Shown here in pieces: positions 14,126-20,984 of a DNA stretch of 23,881 nucleotides. Origin of the DNA: UBA9676 sp036522155 (GTDB lineage Bacteria > Actinomycetota > Actinomycetes > Streptosporangiales > Streptosporangiaceae); contig DATDGI010000099.1 in the NCBI GenBank assembly GCA_036522155.1, positions 1-23,881 of the forward strand, written 5' to 3'. The notes under the pieces were generated by a model. The model saw nothing but the letters and a program-made list of their open reading frames with translations, was not told the origin of the DNA and searched no databases. The position numbers and the translations under genes are program-made. The first letter of the stretch is position 1. Each line of letters starts with the position of its first letter.

Positions 14126-15070
14126 TTATGCACCGCTGATGATCTCGGCGAGTGCGGGCAGCCCGTTCTCGCCGACGACGAGATAGGTCAAGCCGAACCG
14201 CTCGCTCCGCGCCTGCAGGTCGGCACGGATCTGATCCGGGCTGCCGATGAAGAGTGTCGGCATCTGCCACACCGCCTCGACATCGATCCCGGTCCAGCCG
14301 CGCCGGGCGATCAGATCCTCGGTCTCGGCGCGGCAGTTGCCGGTGACGACGAACGTGCCGAACGCGCTGATCTCAAGGTCCCCGAACCGATCCCCGGCTG
14401 CTTCGCGGACCACGGCGAGCTTGGCGTCGAACGCCGCGGGGAGCCGGTCCCGGGGATCGTCGCTGTCTGTCGAATCGCGGATCGGGGCGGGCAGCACCCC
14501 GACGATGTCCGCGTGCCGCGCGGCGAGCCGTAGCATGCGGGGCCCGCCCGCACCCACCAGCAGCCGCGGCGAGCCGGGCCGCGGCATGGGGAGGACGTCG
14601 AGATCCAGCCCGTCGATCCGGTAGAAGTCGCCCTTGTGGTGGACTGGCGCCCCGGCCAGCAACCCCTTGATAATCCCCAGCGATTCGTCCAGCCGTGAGA
14701 TTCGCCTGCCCGCCGTATCGAATGCGATCCCCGCCGCGTCGTACTCCGGCTGGTACCAGCCGGCTCCGATGCCGAGCTCGAACCGCCCGCCCGACACCAG
14801 GTGCAGGCTCGCCGCCTCGTGCGCCAAGACGGCGGGATGCCGGAAATCGTTCGACAGCACGATCGTGCCTAGCCGCAGCCGTGTAGTCACCGCGGCAGCG
14901 GCGGCCAGCCCGGTGAACGGCGCCAGCTGCCGCCCGAACGCACCCGCCGAGAAATGATCCCGCAGCAGCAGGACGTCGATCCCAGCGTCTTCGACCTGGC
15001 GCGCAAAATCGAGCCACCCCTGGCCTTCGTGTACCGACTCGCTGACGACCCCGAATCGCAACCCCTTCAT
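14126..15070 (-). CDS. LLM-class F420-dependent oxidoreductase
   Basis: The 314-residue protein is a luciferase-like (LLM) TIM barrel. It has the typical MKGLRFGVVSESVHEGQGW start, LLLRDHF, TTRLRLGTIVLSNDFRHPAVLAHEAASL (in parts), SGGRFELGIGAGWYQPEYDAAGI, and a C-terminal FIGSPDQIRADLQARSERFGLTYLVV. The GIGAGW and LGT segments are the usual cofactor-phosphate contacts. It looks closest to the F420-dependent MSMEG_2516-type subfamily. F420 rather than FMN use is inferred from this resemblance and from the host group. The substrate is unknown. ATG 15070 gives the family N-terminus. TACTGT on the minus strand (15084-15079) ends 8 bases before it, so the mRNA probably starts at or next to the ATG. 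A longer frame upstream has no family similarity. Confidence 0.9.
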   Translation of the reverse strand: MKGLRFGVVSESVHEGQGWLDFARQVEDAGIDVLLLRDHFSAGAFGRQLAPFTGLAAAAAVTTRLRLGTIVLSNDFRHPAVLAHEAASLHLVSGGRFELGIGAGWYQPEYDAAGIAFDTAGRRISRLDESLGIIKGLLAGAPVHHKGDFYRIDGLDLDVLPMPRPGSPRLLVGAGGPRMLRLAARHADIVGVLPAPIRDSTDSDDPRDRLPAAFDAKLAVVREAAGDRFGDLEISAFGTFVVTGNCRAETEDLIARRGWTGIDVEAVWQMPTLFIGSPDQIRADLQARSERFGLTYLVVGENGLPALAEIISGA

Positions 15071-15084
15071 GGCCGAGCACAGTA

Positions 15085-15371
15085 TCGGAAGTACCGCGCC
15101 AACCCCGAGCGGCCGGACTCGGCGGCCGTGCCATGTGCGGTCCGTACAGGTACCGTCCGGAAGTGATCCGGTGCCACGGTCTCCGACGAGTTCGGCCATG
15201 GAAATATTCGGCGCGCGCTGAGACCCCCGGCCTGATCGCCGCCGTGCCTTGCGTAACGCCAGCAGATCACCGTCTACTGGGACCGATGCCTAGATTGATG
15301 CCCGTGTGCGCACCGGCCGGGCACCTGGACCCGGCCGCCCGGCGGGCACCGCCCCGGACTAGCTGCCGAGC
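15085..15371. other. Gene-poor stretch of about 290 bases
   Basis: This lies between the divergent LLM oxidoreductase and the small plus-strand gene. Only GC-rich open frames without protein character are present. Apart from the minus-strand -10 at its left edge, no clear promoter, repeat or RNA structure was recognised. Confidence 0.5.
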
Positions 15372-15671
15372 ATGGCCATGCGCGTGACCGCTACCGCGGA
15401 AGCGGCGGAGTTCATCCGCACACGTGGAGGGCAGCTCTTTCTGTGGCCTACCGAGCACCGGTCGGCGCGGCTGACCCTCGCCTTCCTGGAGGCTTCGGTG
15501 GACCCTCCCGCCCGGGCGCTCGATTTCCACCGGGTCGAGGGAGGGGACTTCCTGCTCTTCATGCACCCCGCTCTCAAAACACTCCCCGAAGAACTGCTCG
15601 TCGTGCTTCGCGGCCGCCGTCATCGGCACATCGAGGCCTACTGGGACGGGCTCGCCTACATTGTCCTGTGA
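15372..15671 (+). CDS. Small hypothetical protein, HesB/IscA-like start without cysteines
   Basis: The frame codes for 99 residues from ATG 15372, or 97 from ATG 15378. The opening MRVTATAEAAEFIRTRGGQLFLW and the end RHIEAYWDGLAYIVL recall a group of small actinobacterial proteins distantly like A-type (HesB/IscA) scaffold proteins. The three cysteines that A-type proteins use to hold iron-sulfur clusters are missing, so an iron-sulfur role cannot be claimed. It has no membrane segment or signal peptide. Upstream, TAGCTG lies 6 bases before ATG 15372 and could be a poor leaderless -10; there is no good Shine-Dalgarno. It converges with the 58-residue membrane protein gene, with 68 bases between the stops. 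Confidence 0.6.
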   Translation: MAMRVTATAEAAEFIRTRGGQLFLWPTEHRSARLTLAFLEASVDPPARALDFHRVEGGDFLLFMHPALKTLPEELLVVLRGRRHRHIEAYWDGLAYIVL

Positions 15672-15739
15672 ACGCGCCCGGGGCCATGGCGTGACTGACC
15701 TGGGCAGCACGACTGCAGGTTCGCCGCGGGCCGGTCTGA

Positions 15740-15916
15740 TCAGGTGAAGCCGACGTTCAGGGTGAAGTGCCCGAGCCTGAGGTTGAGTACTCCGCCGCCG
15801 GCCCAGTGCACGATGAACGCCAGCAAGATGATGGCCAGGATTGCCACGACCACCCAGAAGAAGAACACGATAATGCCGGGGACGGCATGCCCCGCTACAG
15901 TTCTTGCTCTAGCCAC
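15740..15916 (-). CDS. 58-residue single-pass membrane protein
   Basis: The minus-strand frame starts at GTG 15916 (a stop codon lies four codons upstream) and encodes 58 residues. A short basic N-terminus (MARARTVAGHAVPG) is followed by a long hydrophobic helix (IIVFFFWVVVAILAIILLAF), then a Gly turn and a beta-like tail (GGGVLNLRLGHFTLNVGFT). The residue pattern is far from random GC-rich noise: aromatic and Ile-rich helix codons are rare in shadow frames. It follows the AraC gene on the same strand by 32 bases and may be co-transcribed. No clear Shine-Dalgarno is seen. The function is unknown; small proteins of this shape sit in the membrane, sometimes as partners of larger proteins. Confidence 0.65.
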   Translation of the reverse strand: MARARTVAGHAVPGIIVFFFWVVVAILAIILLAFIVHWAGGGVLNLRLGHFTLNVGFT

Positions 15917-15948
15917 CGCTGCCAGCTACCCACCGCCGGCCGGCTTAT

Positions 15949-16917
15949 TCAGCACCTTTCCCGGCGCGCGCCGGAGGGTGTGATGCCGTATCGGCGGCGG
16001 AAGGTGCGGTTGAAGTAGGACAGGTCACCGAAGCCGGTGTCGTTGGCGATCGAGCTGATGGTCCTGGTGGCTGATCGCGGCTGGCGCAGCGTGCGATAGG
16101 CGAGGGCAAGGCGCCGGTCCAGGACGAACCGGCTGTAGGTCACTTCCTCGTCCTCGAACAGTTTGTGCAGGTAGCGAGCTGATATGCCGTGGCGGGCGGC
16201 GAGGGTGGCAGCAGTGAGCGAGCCGTCGGTGAGGTGCCTTTCGATATCGGCCTTGACTGCGGCCAGCCGGGCCGCTCGCACGCTGGGGACACCGGCTGGC
16301 GGCGTCGCGGAACAGACCGGGTCGAGGCTCAGCGAGATCAGCTCGGCCACGTGTGACACGACGGCGTCAGCGAGCGGCGCCGAGGACAGTGCGGAGCCGG
16401 ACAGCGCACCTTGCAGATAGCTGGTCAGCAACTGCAGCGCCGCCGTCCCGGCGGGCACCAGGCACAGCGGGGTAGCACCAAAGCCGACGGCACCGGCCGG
16501 GACGCTGCGGCGCGGTATCCGCACGCCGATCATCCGCGCTGGCGCAGCGCGGAGAATGCTGAAGGCGCCGGCAGCCGGGTCGATGGCGACGGCGTCGCCG
16601 GCACCGATGGTGACCTCACGTCCGCGCTGGCCGGCCAGGCTGGAACCGCTTGTGTTGATCCCGAAGAACAGCTCATCATCCGGGCTGGACGGCCCTGAGT
16701 CGCTGCCTTGGCGCACGCCGACGAAGGTCCCGGTCAGGATCGAGGCGCCGGGCAGGCGCCATTTGTGCAGGTCAACGTGAGGTGAGCCGCTAGGAAGCGG
16801 CTCAAGCGGCAGCAGGCCCTGCCAGCGCAGCTCGTTCAGTGCGCTCCGCCGGGACGGCACCGGAACGTCGCGGGTGGAAAACCGCAGCGGTAGCACCGCT
16901 TCGGCTGAACCGGCCAT
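15949..16917 (-). CDS. AraC family transcriptional regulator
   Basis: The 322-residue regulator has an N-terminal AraC-binding-like sensor domain over roughly residues 20-190, including LHKWRLPGASILTGTF and EVTIGAGDAVAIDPAAG. The C-terminal domain has two AraC helix-turn-helix motifs: LTAATLAARHGISARYLHKLF and then ISSIANDTGFGDLSYFNRTFRRRYG, quoted in parts. The C-terminal DLSYFNRTFRRRYGITPSGAR is the family signature. ATG 16917 has AAGGGG in front. It diverges from the FAD monooxygenase gene, with 156 bases between the starts, so it most likely controls that enzyme and responds to its substrate. The 58-residue membrane protein gene follows on the same strand. The sensor resembles the group that regulates aromatic or catabolic oxygenases, which fits the neighbour. 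Confidence 0.9.
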   Translation of the reverse strand: MAGSAEAVLPLRFSTRDVPVPSRRSALNELRWQGLLPLEPLPSGSPHVDLHKWRLPGASILTGTFVGVRQGSDSGPSSPDDELFFGINTSGSSLAGQRGREVTIGAGDAVAIDPAAGAFSILRAAPARMIGVRIPRRSVPAGAVGFGATPLCLVPAGTAALQLLTSYLQGALSGSALSSAPLADAVVSHVAELISLSLDPVCSATPPAGVPSVRAARLAAVKADIERHLTDGSLTAATLAARHGISARYLHKLFEDEEVTYSRFVLDRRLALAYRTLRQPRSATRTISSIANDTGFGDLSYFNRTFRRRYGITPSGARRERC

Positions 16918-17073
16918 GGCGCCCCTTGCCCGGTCGCGGGTGCGCTATGAGCGGGCCGCGACACGTCGTGTTCAGGATAGTCCGGATGCTGGTTCGCTGT
17001 GGTCCGGGCCCTGCCACGGCGAGCGCTCCTACCTTGGTGCCCAACGCAGATCTCGACACGGGAGGACGGGACA

Positions 17074-18189
17074 GTGGGTACCGAGCGGGTGCTGATCGTC
17101 GGCGGCGGGATAGCCGGCCTGAGCCTGGATCTTGCGCTGCGCGGCGGGCCGTGGGAGGTGGAGATGATCGAGCGCGAGGCAGGCCGGGCCCGGCTCGGCG
17201 CCGGGCTGGCGGTGCAGCCCAACGCCATGCGCGCGCTGCGCGATCTCGGCGTCGCCGCCGCCGTGGAGCGGGCCGGCGCGGTCATCCACCGGTTCCAGTA
17301 CCGCGACCAGCACGGCACGCTGCTGTGCGACATCGACCTCGACGATCTGTGGGGGGAGGTAGGCCCGTTTGTCGGCATCACCCGGGCGGCACTGCACAAC
17401 GCGCTGCTGCCCGATCCGGGTCGGTGCCGCAGCGGGTCGGCGACATCTGTCCGGCAGCACGACGAGCGGGTATCGGTGTCCTTCAACGACGCGACCGCCG
17501 GGGTCTACGATCTCGTCGTCGGAGCCGACGGCATCAGCTCCGGCGTGCGACGGTCGGCCGTCAGCCGGTCACGCCCGGCCTACGCCGGCCAGATGGTGTG
17601 GCGCAGCGTCGCATGCACGCGAGCCGACGAGCTCGAGGGCGTCCAGTTCTGGCTCGGCTGTGATCGTTTCTTCGGACTATGCCCGGTCGGCCCCGGCACC
17701 ACCTACGGCTTCGGCAACGTTACCCGCGCCCGCCTCCAGGACCCAGTTGCCGGGCGTAAGCACCGGCTCGCCGAGTGGTTCGCGGACTTCGGCCCACCGG
17801 TCCGGGAGTACCTGGCCGCGGTCGAATCCGACAGCGACATCCATTGCGCCCCGGTCGAGTGGCAGCCTGACGCCGCCTGGCGCAACGGCCGGGTCGTGCT
17901 CATCGGCGACGCAGCCCACGCGATGTCGCCGATGATGGGACAAGGAGGCTGCATGGCGATCGAAGACGCCTGCGTACTCGCTGACGAGCTACGCCGCGGC
18001 AGCGACATTCCCGCCGCACTCACAGCGTTCACCCAGCGCCGCAAGCCGCGGGTGGACTGGGTGCGCGAGCAAAGCCACGCCCTGGGCCAGCTGATACGGC
18101 TCCCGGCCGCCACCCGCGACCGCGCGCTCCGCGAACGGGGCACCGCCGCCTTCTACGACCGGTACCGCCCGCTCGCCGCAGCGCCATGA
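17074..18189 (+). CDS. FAD-dependent monooxygenase (PHBH-type, class A)
   Basis: The 371-residue flavoprotein has the three hallmarks of group A monooxygenases. These are the dinucleotide-binding GGGIAGL near the N-terminus (residues about 9-15), the DLVVGADGISSGVRR (DG) motif near residue 150, and RVVLIGDAAHAMSPMMGQGG (GD motif), which binds the FAD ribose. It probably hydroxylates an aromatic or polyketide-like substrate using NAD(P)H and oxygen; the substrate is not known. GTG 17074 is chosen because GGAGG (17061-17065) is spaced 8 bases upstream and because the protein then begins directly at the nucleotide-binding strand. A longer upstream frame has no family similarity. It is divergent from an AraC regulator. 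It contains no signal peptide and is cytosolic. Confidence 0.9.
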   Translation: MGTERVLIVGGGIAGLSLDLALRGGPWEVEMIEREAGRARLGAGLAVQPNAMRALRDLGVAAAVERAGAVIHRFQYRDQHGTLLCDIDLDDLWGEVGPFVGITRAALHNALLPDPGRCRSGSATSVRQHDERVSVSFNDATAGVYDLVVGADGISSGVRRSAVSRSRPAYAGQMVWRSVACTRADELEGVQFWLGCDRFFGLCPVGPGTTYGFGNVTRARLQDPVAGRKHRLAEWFADFGPPVREYLAAVESDSDIHCAPVEWQPDAAWRNGRVVLIGDAAHAMSPMMGQGGCMAIEDACVLADELRRGSDIPAALTAFTQRRKPRVDWVREQSHALGQLIRLPAATRDRALRERGTAAFYDRYRPLAAAP

Positions 18190-18211
18190 CCAGCGGGCCG
18201 ACCCCAAATGG

Positions 18212-18532
18212 TTAATCTGTGCAGCTTCGGCGCTCGGGATGAGTCGGCGCGAAATGCTGGGGGAACGCCAGGTTGCGGCACCGCTGATAGCGCAGCGCGC
18301 CGCACACTGGGCACTCAGACCGGCTCACCGCCGGTTCCAGCCGGGCGAGGGTGTCGGCGTCCAGCTTGCGGGGCTCCGGCTGGGCGGGCAGCCTCAGCGG
18401 CCCTCGCAGCGCCAGTTCGGACACGAAACGCTTGTACGCGGGTTCGCACTCATCGCACCGGCACCCTCGCGCCCAGGCCAGCACTGTGCCGTGCGGCGGC
18501 AGCGCGGGCGGCAGGTTGCCCCATGCGGTCAT
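18212..18532 (-). CDS. Small Cys-rich protein with two zinc-binding-like motifs
   Basis: The 106-residue protein contains two Cys clusters. The first is HGTVLAWARGCRCDECEPAYKRF (in parts), with C24, C26 and C29; it resembles the HGT..Y..GCRCD.C motif of small actinobacterial and phage proteins. The second is SECPVCGALRYQRCRNL with C74, C77 and C85, followed by THPERRSC (H98, C104), like the CPxCGAxxxxxC...HPER zinc finger. Both are probably zinc-binding and may contact nucleic acid. No enzyme motif is seen. TACCGT (18544-18539 on the minus strand) ends 6 bases before ATG 18532, matching the leaderless pattern. It diverges from a methyltransferase with only 67 bases between starts and converges with the FAD monooxygenase gene. 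Confidence 0.65.
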   Translation of the reverse strand: MTAWGNLPPALPPHGTVLAWARGCRCDECEPAYKRFVSELALRGPLRLPAQPEPRKLDADTLARLEPAVSRSECPVCGALRYQRCRNLAFPQHFAPTHPERRSCTD

Positions 18533-18538
18533 GCATCC

Positions 18539-18593
18539 ACGGTAAGGCAGCGGTTTCCCCGGCCGGCACCCACGTAACGTCGGGAAGTACCCT
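18539..18593. promoter_or_regulatory. Back-to-back leaderless promoters
   Basis: The minus-strand TACCGT (18544-18539) and plus-strand TACCCT (18588-18593) each end 6 bases before their start codons (ATG 18532 and GTG 18600). Their -35 regions must overlap in the middle, where a CCGGCCGG palindrome lies at 18559-18566. Neither gene has a Shine-Dalgarno. Confidence 0.5.
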
Positions 18594-18599
18594 TGGCCG

Positions 18600-19319
18600 G
18601 TGTTCTCGCCCCGGGGCCCGTCTCTGCGTGAACTAGCGATGCAGGCGCTGTCCTCGGTCGAGGGCGGCTACGACCTGCTTGCCCCGAAGTTCGACCACAC
18701 GCCGTTTCGCACCCCCGATGGCGTGCTTGACGCGACCGCCGACGCCTTGCGCCCGCTCGGCCCGTTCGGCCGGGGCCTGGACGTATGCTGCGGCACCGGC
18801 GCGGGCATGCGGGTCCTCACATCCCTGTGCCAGGGACCGATCATGGGCGTCGACTTCAGCTCTGGCATGCTCGCGCAGGCGCGCAGTGCGCACCCGGACG
18901 CCGGGTGGGTACGGGCCGACGTCCGGGCCCTCCCCTTCACCGGGGCGTTCGGCCTGGCGGTCAGTTTCGGAGCGCTCGGGCACTTCCTGCCCGCCGAACG
19001 GCCCGCGCTGTTCGCCGGCGTGTACCGCGCGCTGCGGCCGGGCGCCGTTTTCGCCTTCCCGGTCGGTGCGCCCCAGCCCATCACCTCAGGCTGGTACTGG
19101 GCACTGCTCGGGTTCGACCTGGCCATGCGGGTCCGCAATGCCGTGTGGCGTCCCCCGTTTGTCATGTACTACCGCACCTGCCCGCTGCACGCGGTCCGCA
19201 ACGACCTCACAGCATCCGGATTCACCGTGACGACCCTCCCCTTGACGGCTCTAGGCCGGCGCGAGGACGGCAGCCCGCGGTACCGGCTTGTCCTCGCGCG
19301 CAAAGCCAGCACGCCCTGA
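18600..19319 (+). CDS. Class I SAM-dependent methyltransferase
   Basis: The 239-residue enzyme has a Rossmann methyltransferase core. Motif I is GRGLDVCCGTGAGM (about residues 57-70), the acidic end of strand 2 is GVDFSSGMLAQAR, motif II is around VRADVRALPF, and motif III is YRALRPGAVFAFP. The N-terminal VEGGYDLLAPKFDHTPFRTP and the later VRNDLTASGFTVTTLPL complete a type-11-like methyltransferase. The substrate is unknown. GTG 18600 is chosen because TACCCT lies exactly 6 bases upstream; an internal ATG (residue 14) is less likely. It is divergent from the Cys-rich small protein and may share its control. There is no membrane segment, although the region after residue 160 is moderately hydrophobic. 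Confidence 0.9.
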   Translation: MFSPRGPSLRELAMQALSSVEGGYDLLAPKFDHTPFRTPDGVLDATADALRPLGPFGRGLDVCCGTGAGMRVLTSLCQGPIMGVDFSSGMLAQARSAHPDAGWVRADVRALPFTGAFGLAVSFGALGHFLPAERPALFAGVYRALRPGAVFAFPVGAPQPITSGWYWALLGFDLAMRVRNAVWRPPFVMYYRTCPLHAVRNDLTASGFTVTTLPLTALGRREDGSPRYRLVLARKASTP

Positions 19320-19430
19320 CCTTGCGCACGCCTGGCTGGCGGAGGTTTCCCGGTGCACGCGGACGGGAGGGAGTAGCGTCGAAACGACCGATCGACACCC
19401 GCCCGGGGGATGGGCAATCGGGAGGTCAAC

Positions 19431-20039
19431 ATGTTTGTGCAGGTGATCCAGGGCCATGTGTCCGACGCCGCGCAGGTGCGCGCGCAGCTTGACAAGTGGG
19501 CCGGGGAGGTGGCCCCTGGAGCTGTTGGATGGCTTGGCAGCACGTCCGGGGTTACTGACGACGGAAGACTGATTGCCCTCGCACGTTTCGAGTCGGAGGA
19601 AGCGGCACGGCAGAACAGTGACCGGCCGGAGCAGACGGCGTGGTGGGCGCAGACGGCGCGGCTGTTCACCGGCGAGCCGGTGTTCCACAACAGCACGTCG
19701 GTCGAGGTCGACACTCCCGGTGACCCCTCGCAGGCCGGCTTCGTGCAGGTCATGCAGGGTCGTTCGAGCGATCCGGACCGCGCGCGTGAGCTGATGGCCA
19801 ATGATCAGACCGACTGGCAGGAGTACCGGCCCGACATCCTCGGCACCGTCTCCGTGGGTCACGACGGCGACGCCTGGACGATGGCGATCTACTTCATCTC
19901 CGAGGAGTCTGCTCGCGAAGGTGAACAGAAGGAAGCACCGCCGCAGTTGCGGGAGATGATGAAGGAGATGGACGAGCTCACGATCGGTGCACCCGTCTTC
20001 TTCGACCTCAGGGATCCGTGGCTTCACGCCCCGAGCTGA
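19431..20039 (+). CDS. Tandem ABM-like (dimeric alpha-beta barrel) hypothetical protein
   Basis: The 202-residue protein appears to be two copies of one domain. The first is MFVQVIQGHVSDAAQVRAQL ... IALARFESEEAARQNS ... FTGEPVFHN. The second is GFVQVMQGRSSDPDRARELM ... MAIYFISEESAREGEQ ... TIGAPVFFD. The strand-helix pattern with xVQVxQG starts and a xFxSEExAR centre suggests a monooxygenase-like or stress-responsive ferredoxin-like barrel, fused in tandem to form its own dimer. The function is unknown. ATG 19431 is chosen because GGGAGG (19420-19425) is spaced 5 bases from it; an ATG at 19410 is out of place. TAGCGT at 19375-19380 may be the -10. It follows the methyltransferase on the same strand with a 111-base gap and so is probably a separate transcript. 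Confidence 0.75.
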   Translation: MFVQVIQGHVSDAAQVRAQLDKWAGEVAPGAVGWLGSTSGVTDDGRLIALARFESEEAARQNSDRPEQTAWWAQTARLFTGEPVFHNSTSVEVDTPGDPSQAGFVQVMQGRSSDPDRARELMANDQTDWQEYRPDILGTVSVGHDGDAWTMAIYFISEESAREGEQKEAPPQLREMMKEMDELTIGAPVFFDLRDPWLHAPS

Positions 20040-20097
20040 CTGGACCGGAACGGACCGTGCGCGATCCGTCAGAGGTCGGCGTCCTGCCCGCCGGTGC

Positions 20098-20397
20098 TCA
20101 GCGTGCCTGGGACTCCACGAGGTGAAACTCCACCCGGTAGAGCAGTGTGTCGTCGGCGATCGGACCGGCATGGGCAGCCCTCTGGCGCAGGGATTCCCGA
20201 TCCCTTTCCCCGGATCGGCGGATGTCGGCGACCGTGATGGAGGCAAAGGGCACCAGTTCCACGGAATCCACTTCGATCTTTACCGGACCGACGGGGTACT
20301 GGCCGCCCTCCCTCACCTTGGGCCGGCGCCACAGCCGGAAGGATACGGTGATGTCACCCGATATCACGTCGTCGCGCAGCTCCCGGCTAAATTCCAT
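20098..20397 (-). CDS. ASCH/PUA-like small protein
   Basis: The 99-residue product reads MEFSRELRDDVISGDITVSF, then RLWRRPKVREGGQYPVGP, then IEVDSVELVPFASITVADIRRSGE. This order matches the ASCH domain: an opening helix, a short strand with SGDITVSFR, a strand ending in a polar loop, and a SITVADI turn followed by an acidic helix. ASCH proteins are related to PUA domains and are thought to bind RNA, though some are nucleosidases. The assignment is by pattern only. ATG 20397 is chosen because TAGCAT (20410-20405 on the minus strand) lies 7 bases upstream, again leaderless. A longer upstream frame lacks domain similarity. It converges with the tandem-repeat gene. Confidence 0.7.
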   Translation of the reverse strand: MEFSRELRDDVISGDITVSFRLWRRPKVREGGQYPVGPVKIEVDSVELVPFASITVADIRRSGERDRESLRQRAAHAGPIADDTLLYRVEFHLVESQAR

Positions 20398-20404
20398 TAG
20401 CCGA

Positions 20405-20410
20405 ATGCTA
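20405..20410 (-). promoter_or_regulatory. -10 element of a leaderless promoter
   Basis: TAGCAT on the minus strand ends 7 bases before ATG 20397, with no ribosome-binding site. Confidence 0.4.
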
Positions 20411-20452
20411 CGTCTGCCGCCGGGCCTGAAGGCAGCGGCCGGCCAGGCATCC

Positions 20453-20961
20453 TCATCTCCCATCGGGCGACAGATCACGGCGTTTGTTGGGCTGCCAGGA
20501 GGAGCGCTCAAGACCGGGCGGAAGGCTTGGGTCAGGAGTTGCGCTGCGGGCCTGCGGGCCAGGGGTCGGGCTGCGGTGCAGCCAGGCGATGGTGAGGGCG
20601 GCCAGGATGGCTTCGGCGGCCAGGGCGATCAGGGTGCGGGCGGCGAAGCTGGCGGGGCTGGTGAAGGTCAGCCCTCCGTTGATGGCGCCGGCGCCCTGGA
20701 CGGCCGCGGCGGCGAGCAGGCCGATTCCCCAGGCAGCGGTCAGGCCAGCGAGGGTGCGGTGTGGTGGCTGGGTCGCCGCGCGGCCGGTGAGCCAGGGCCA
20801 GCGCCGGGCGGCCACCGCGACCAGGGGCCGCCGGGCGGCCAGCGAGATCAGGAAGGCCAGGCCCGCAGCGGCTGGGATCACGGCGCTGACGAGGCGGCGG
20901 CGGCCAGCCCGGCCAGGGTGGTGGCGGGCGGGCGGTTACGGGAAGCGGGGATGGGATGCAT
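20453..20961 (-). pseudogene. Small integral membrane protein gene, frame disrupted
   Basis: A strong Shine-Dalgarno (AAGGAG, 7 bases before ATG 20961) starts a frame reading MHPIPASRNRPPATTLAGLAAA, which stops after 27 codons at 20878-20880. In the next frame the protein continues in a sensible way (LVSAVIPAAAGLAFLISLAA, RRPLVAVAARRWPWL, then LTAAWGIGLLAAAAVQGAGAI and a further helix) to 20453. Adding one C in the GCC-rich run near 20898-20903 would join the two. The whole thing then resembles the small VC0807-like membrane proteins of actinobacteria, shorter than usual. Alternatively, the GTG at 20881 overlaps the first stop (GTGA), and a 27-codon leader peptide may be translationally coupled to a 142-residue membrane protein. 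It follows the TetR gene by 23 bases in the same operon. Confidence 0.6.
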
Positions 20962-20984
20962 GGCAGTTCTCCTTGCAGTGGCGG

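Noticed and set aside
15133..15387. 84-codon plus-strand frame in the gap before the small gene at 15372
   Set aside because: It has random-looking composition, no ribosome site or leaderless -10 and no recognisable family.
16999..17073. Upstream extension of the FAD monooxygenase frame
   Set aside because: The added residues have no similarity to the family. GTG 17074 has a well-placed GGAGG and starts at the nucleotide-binding strand.
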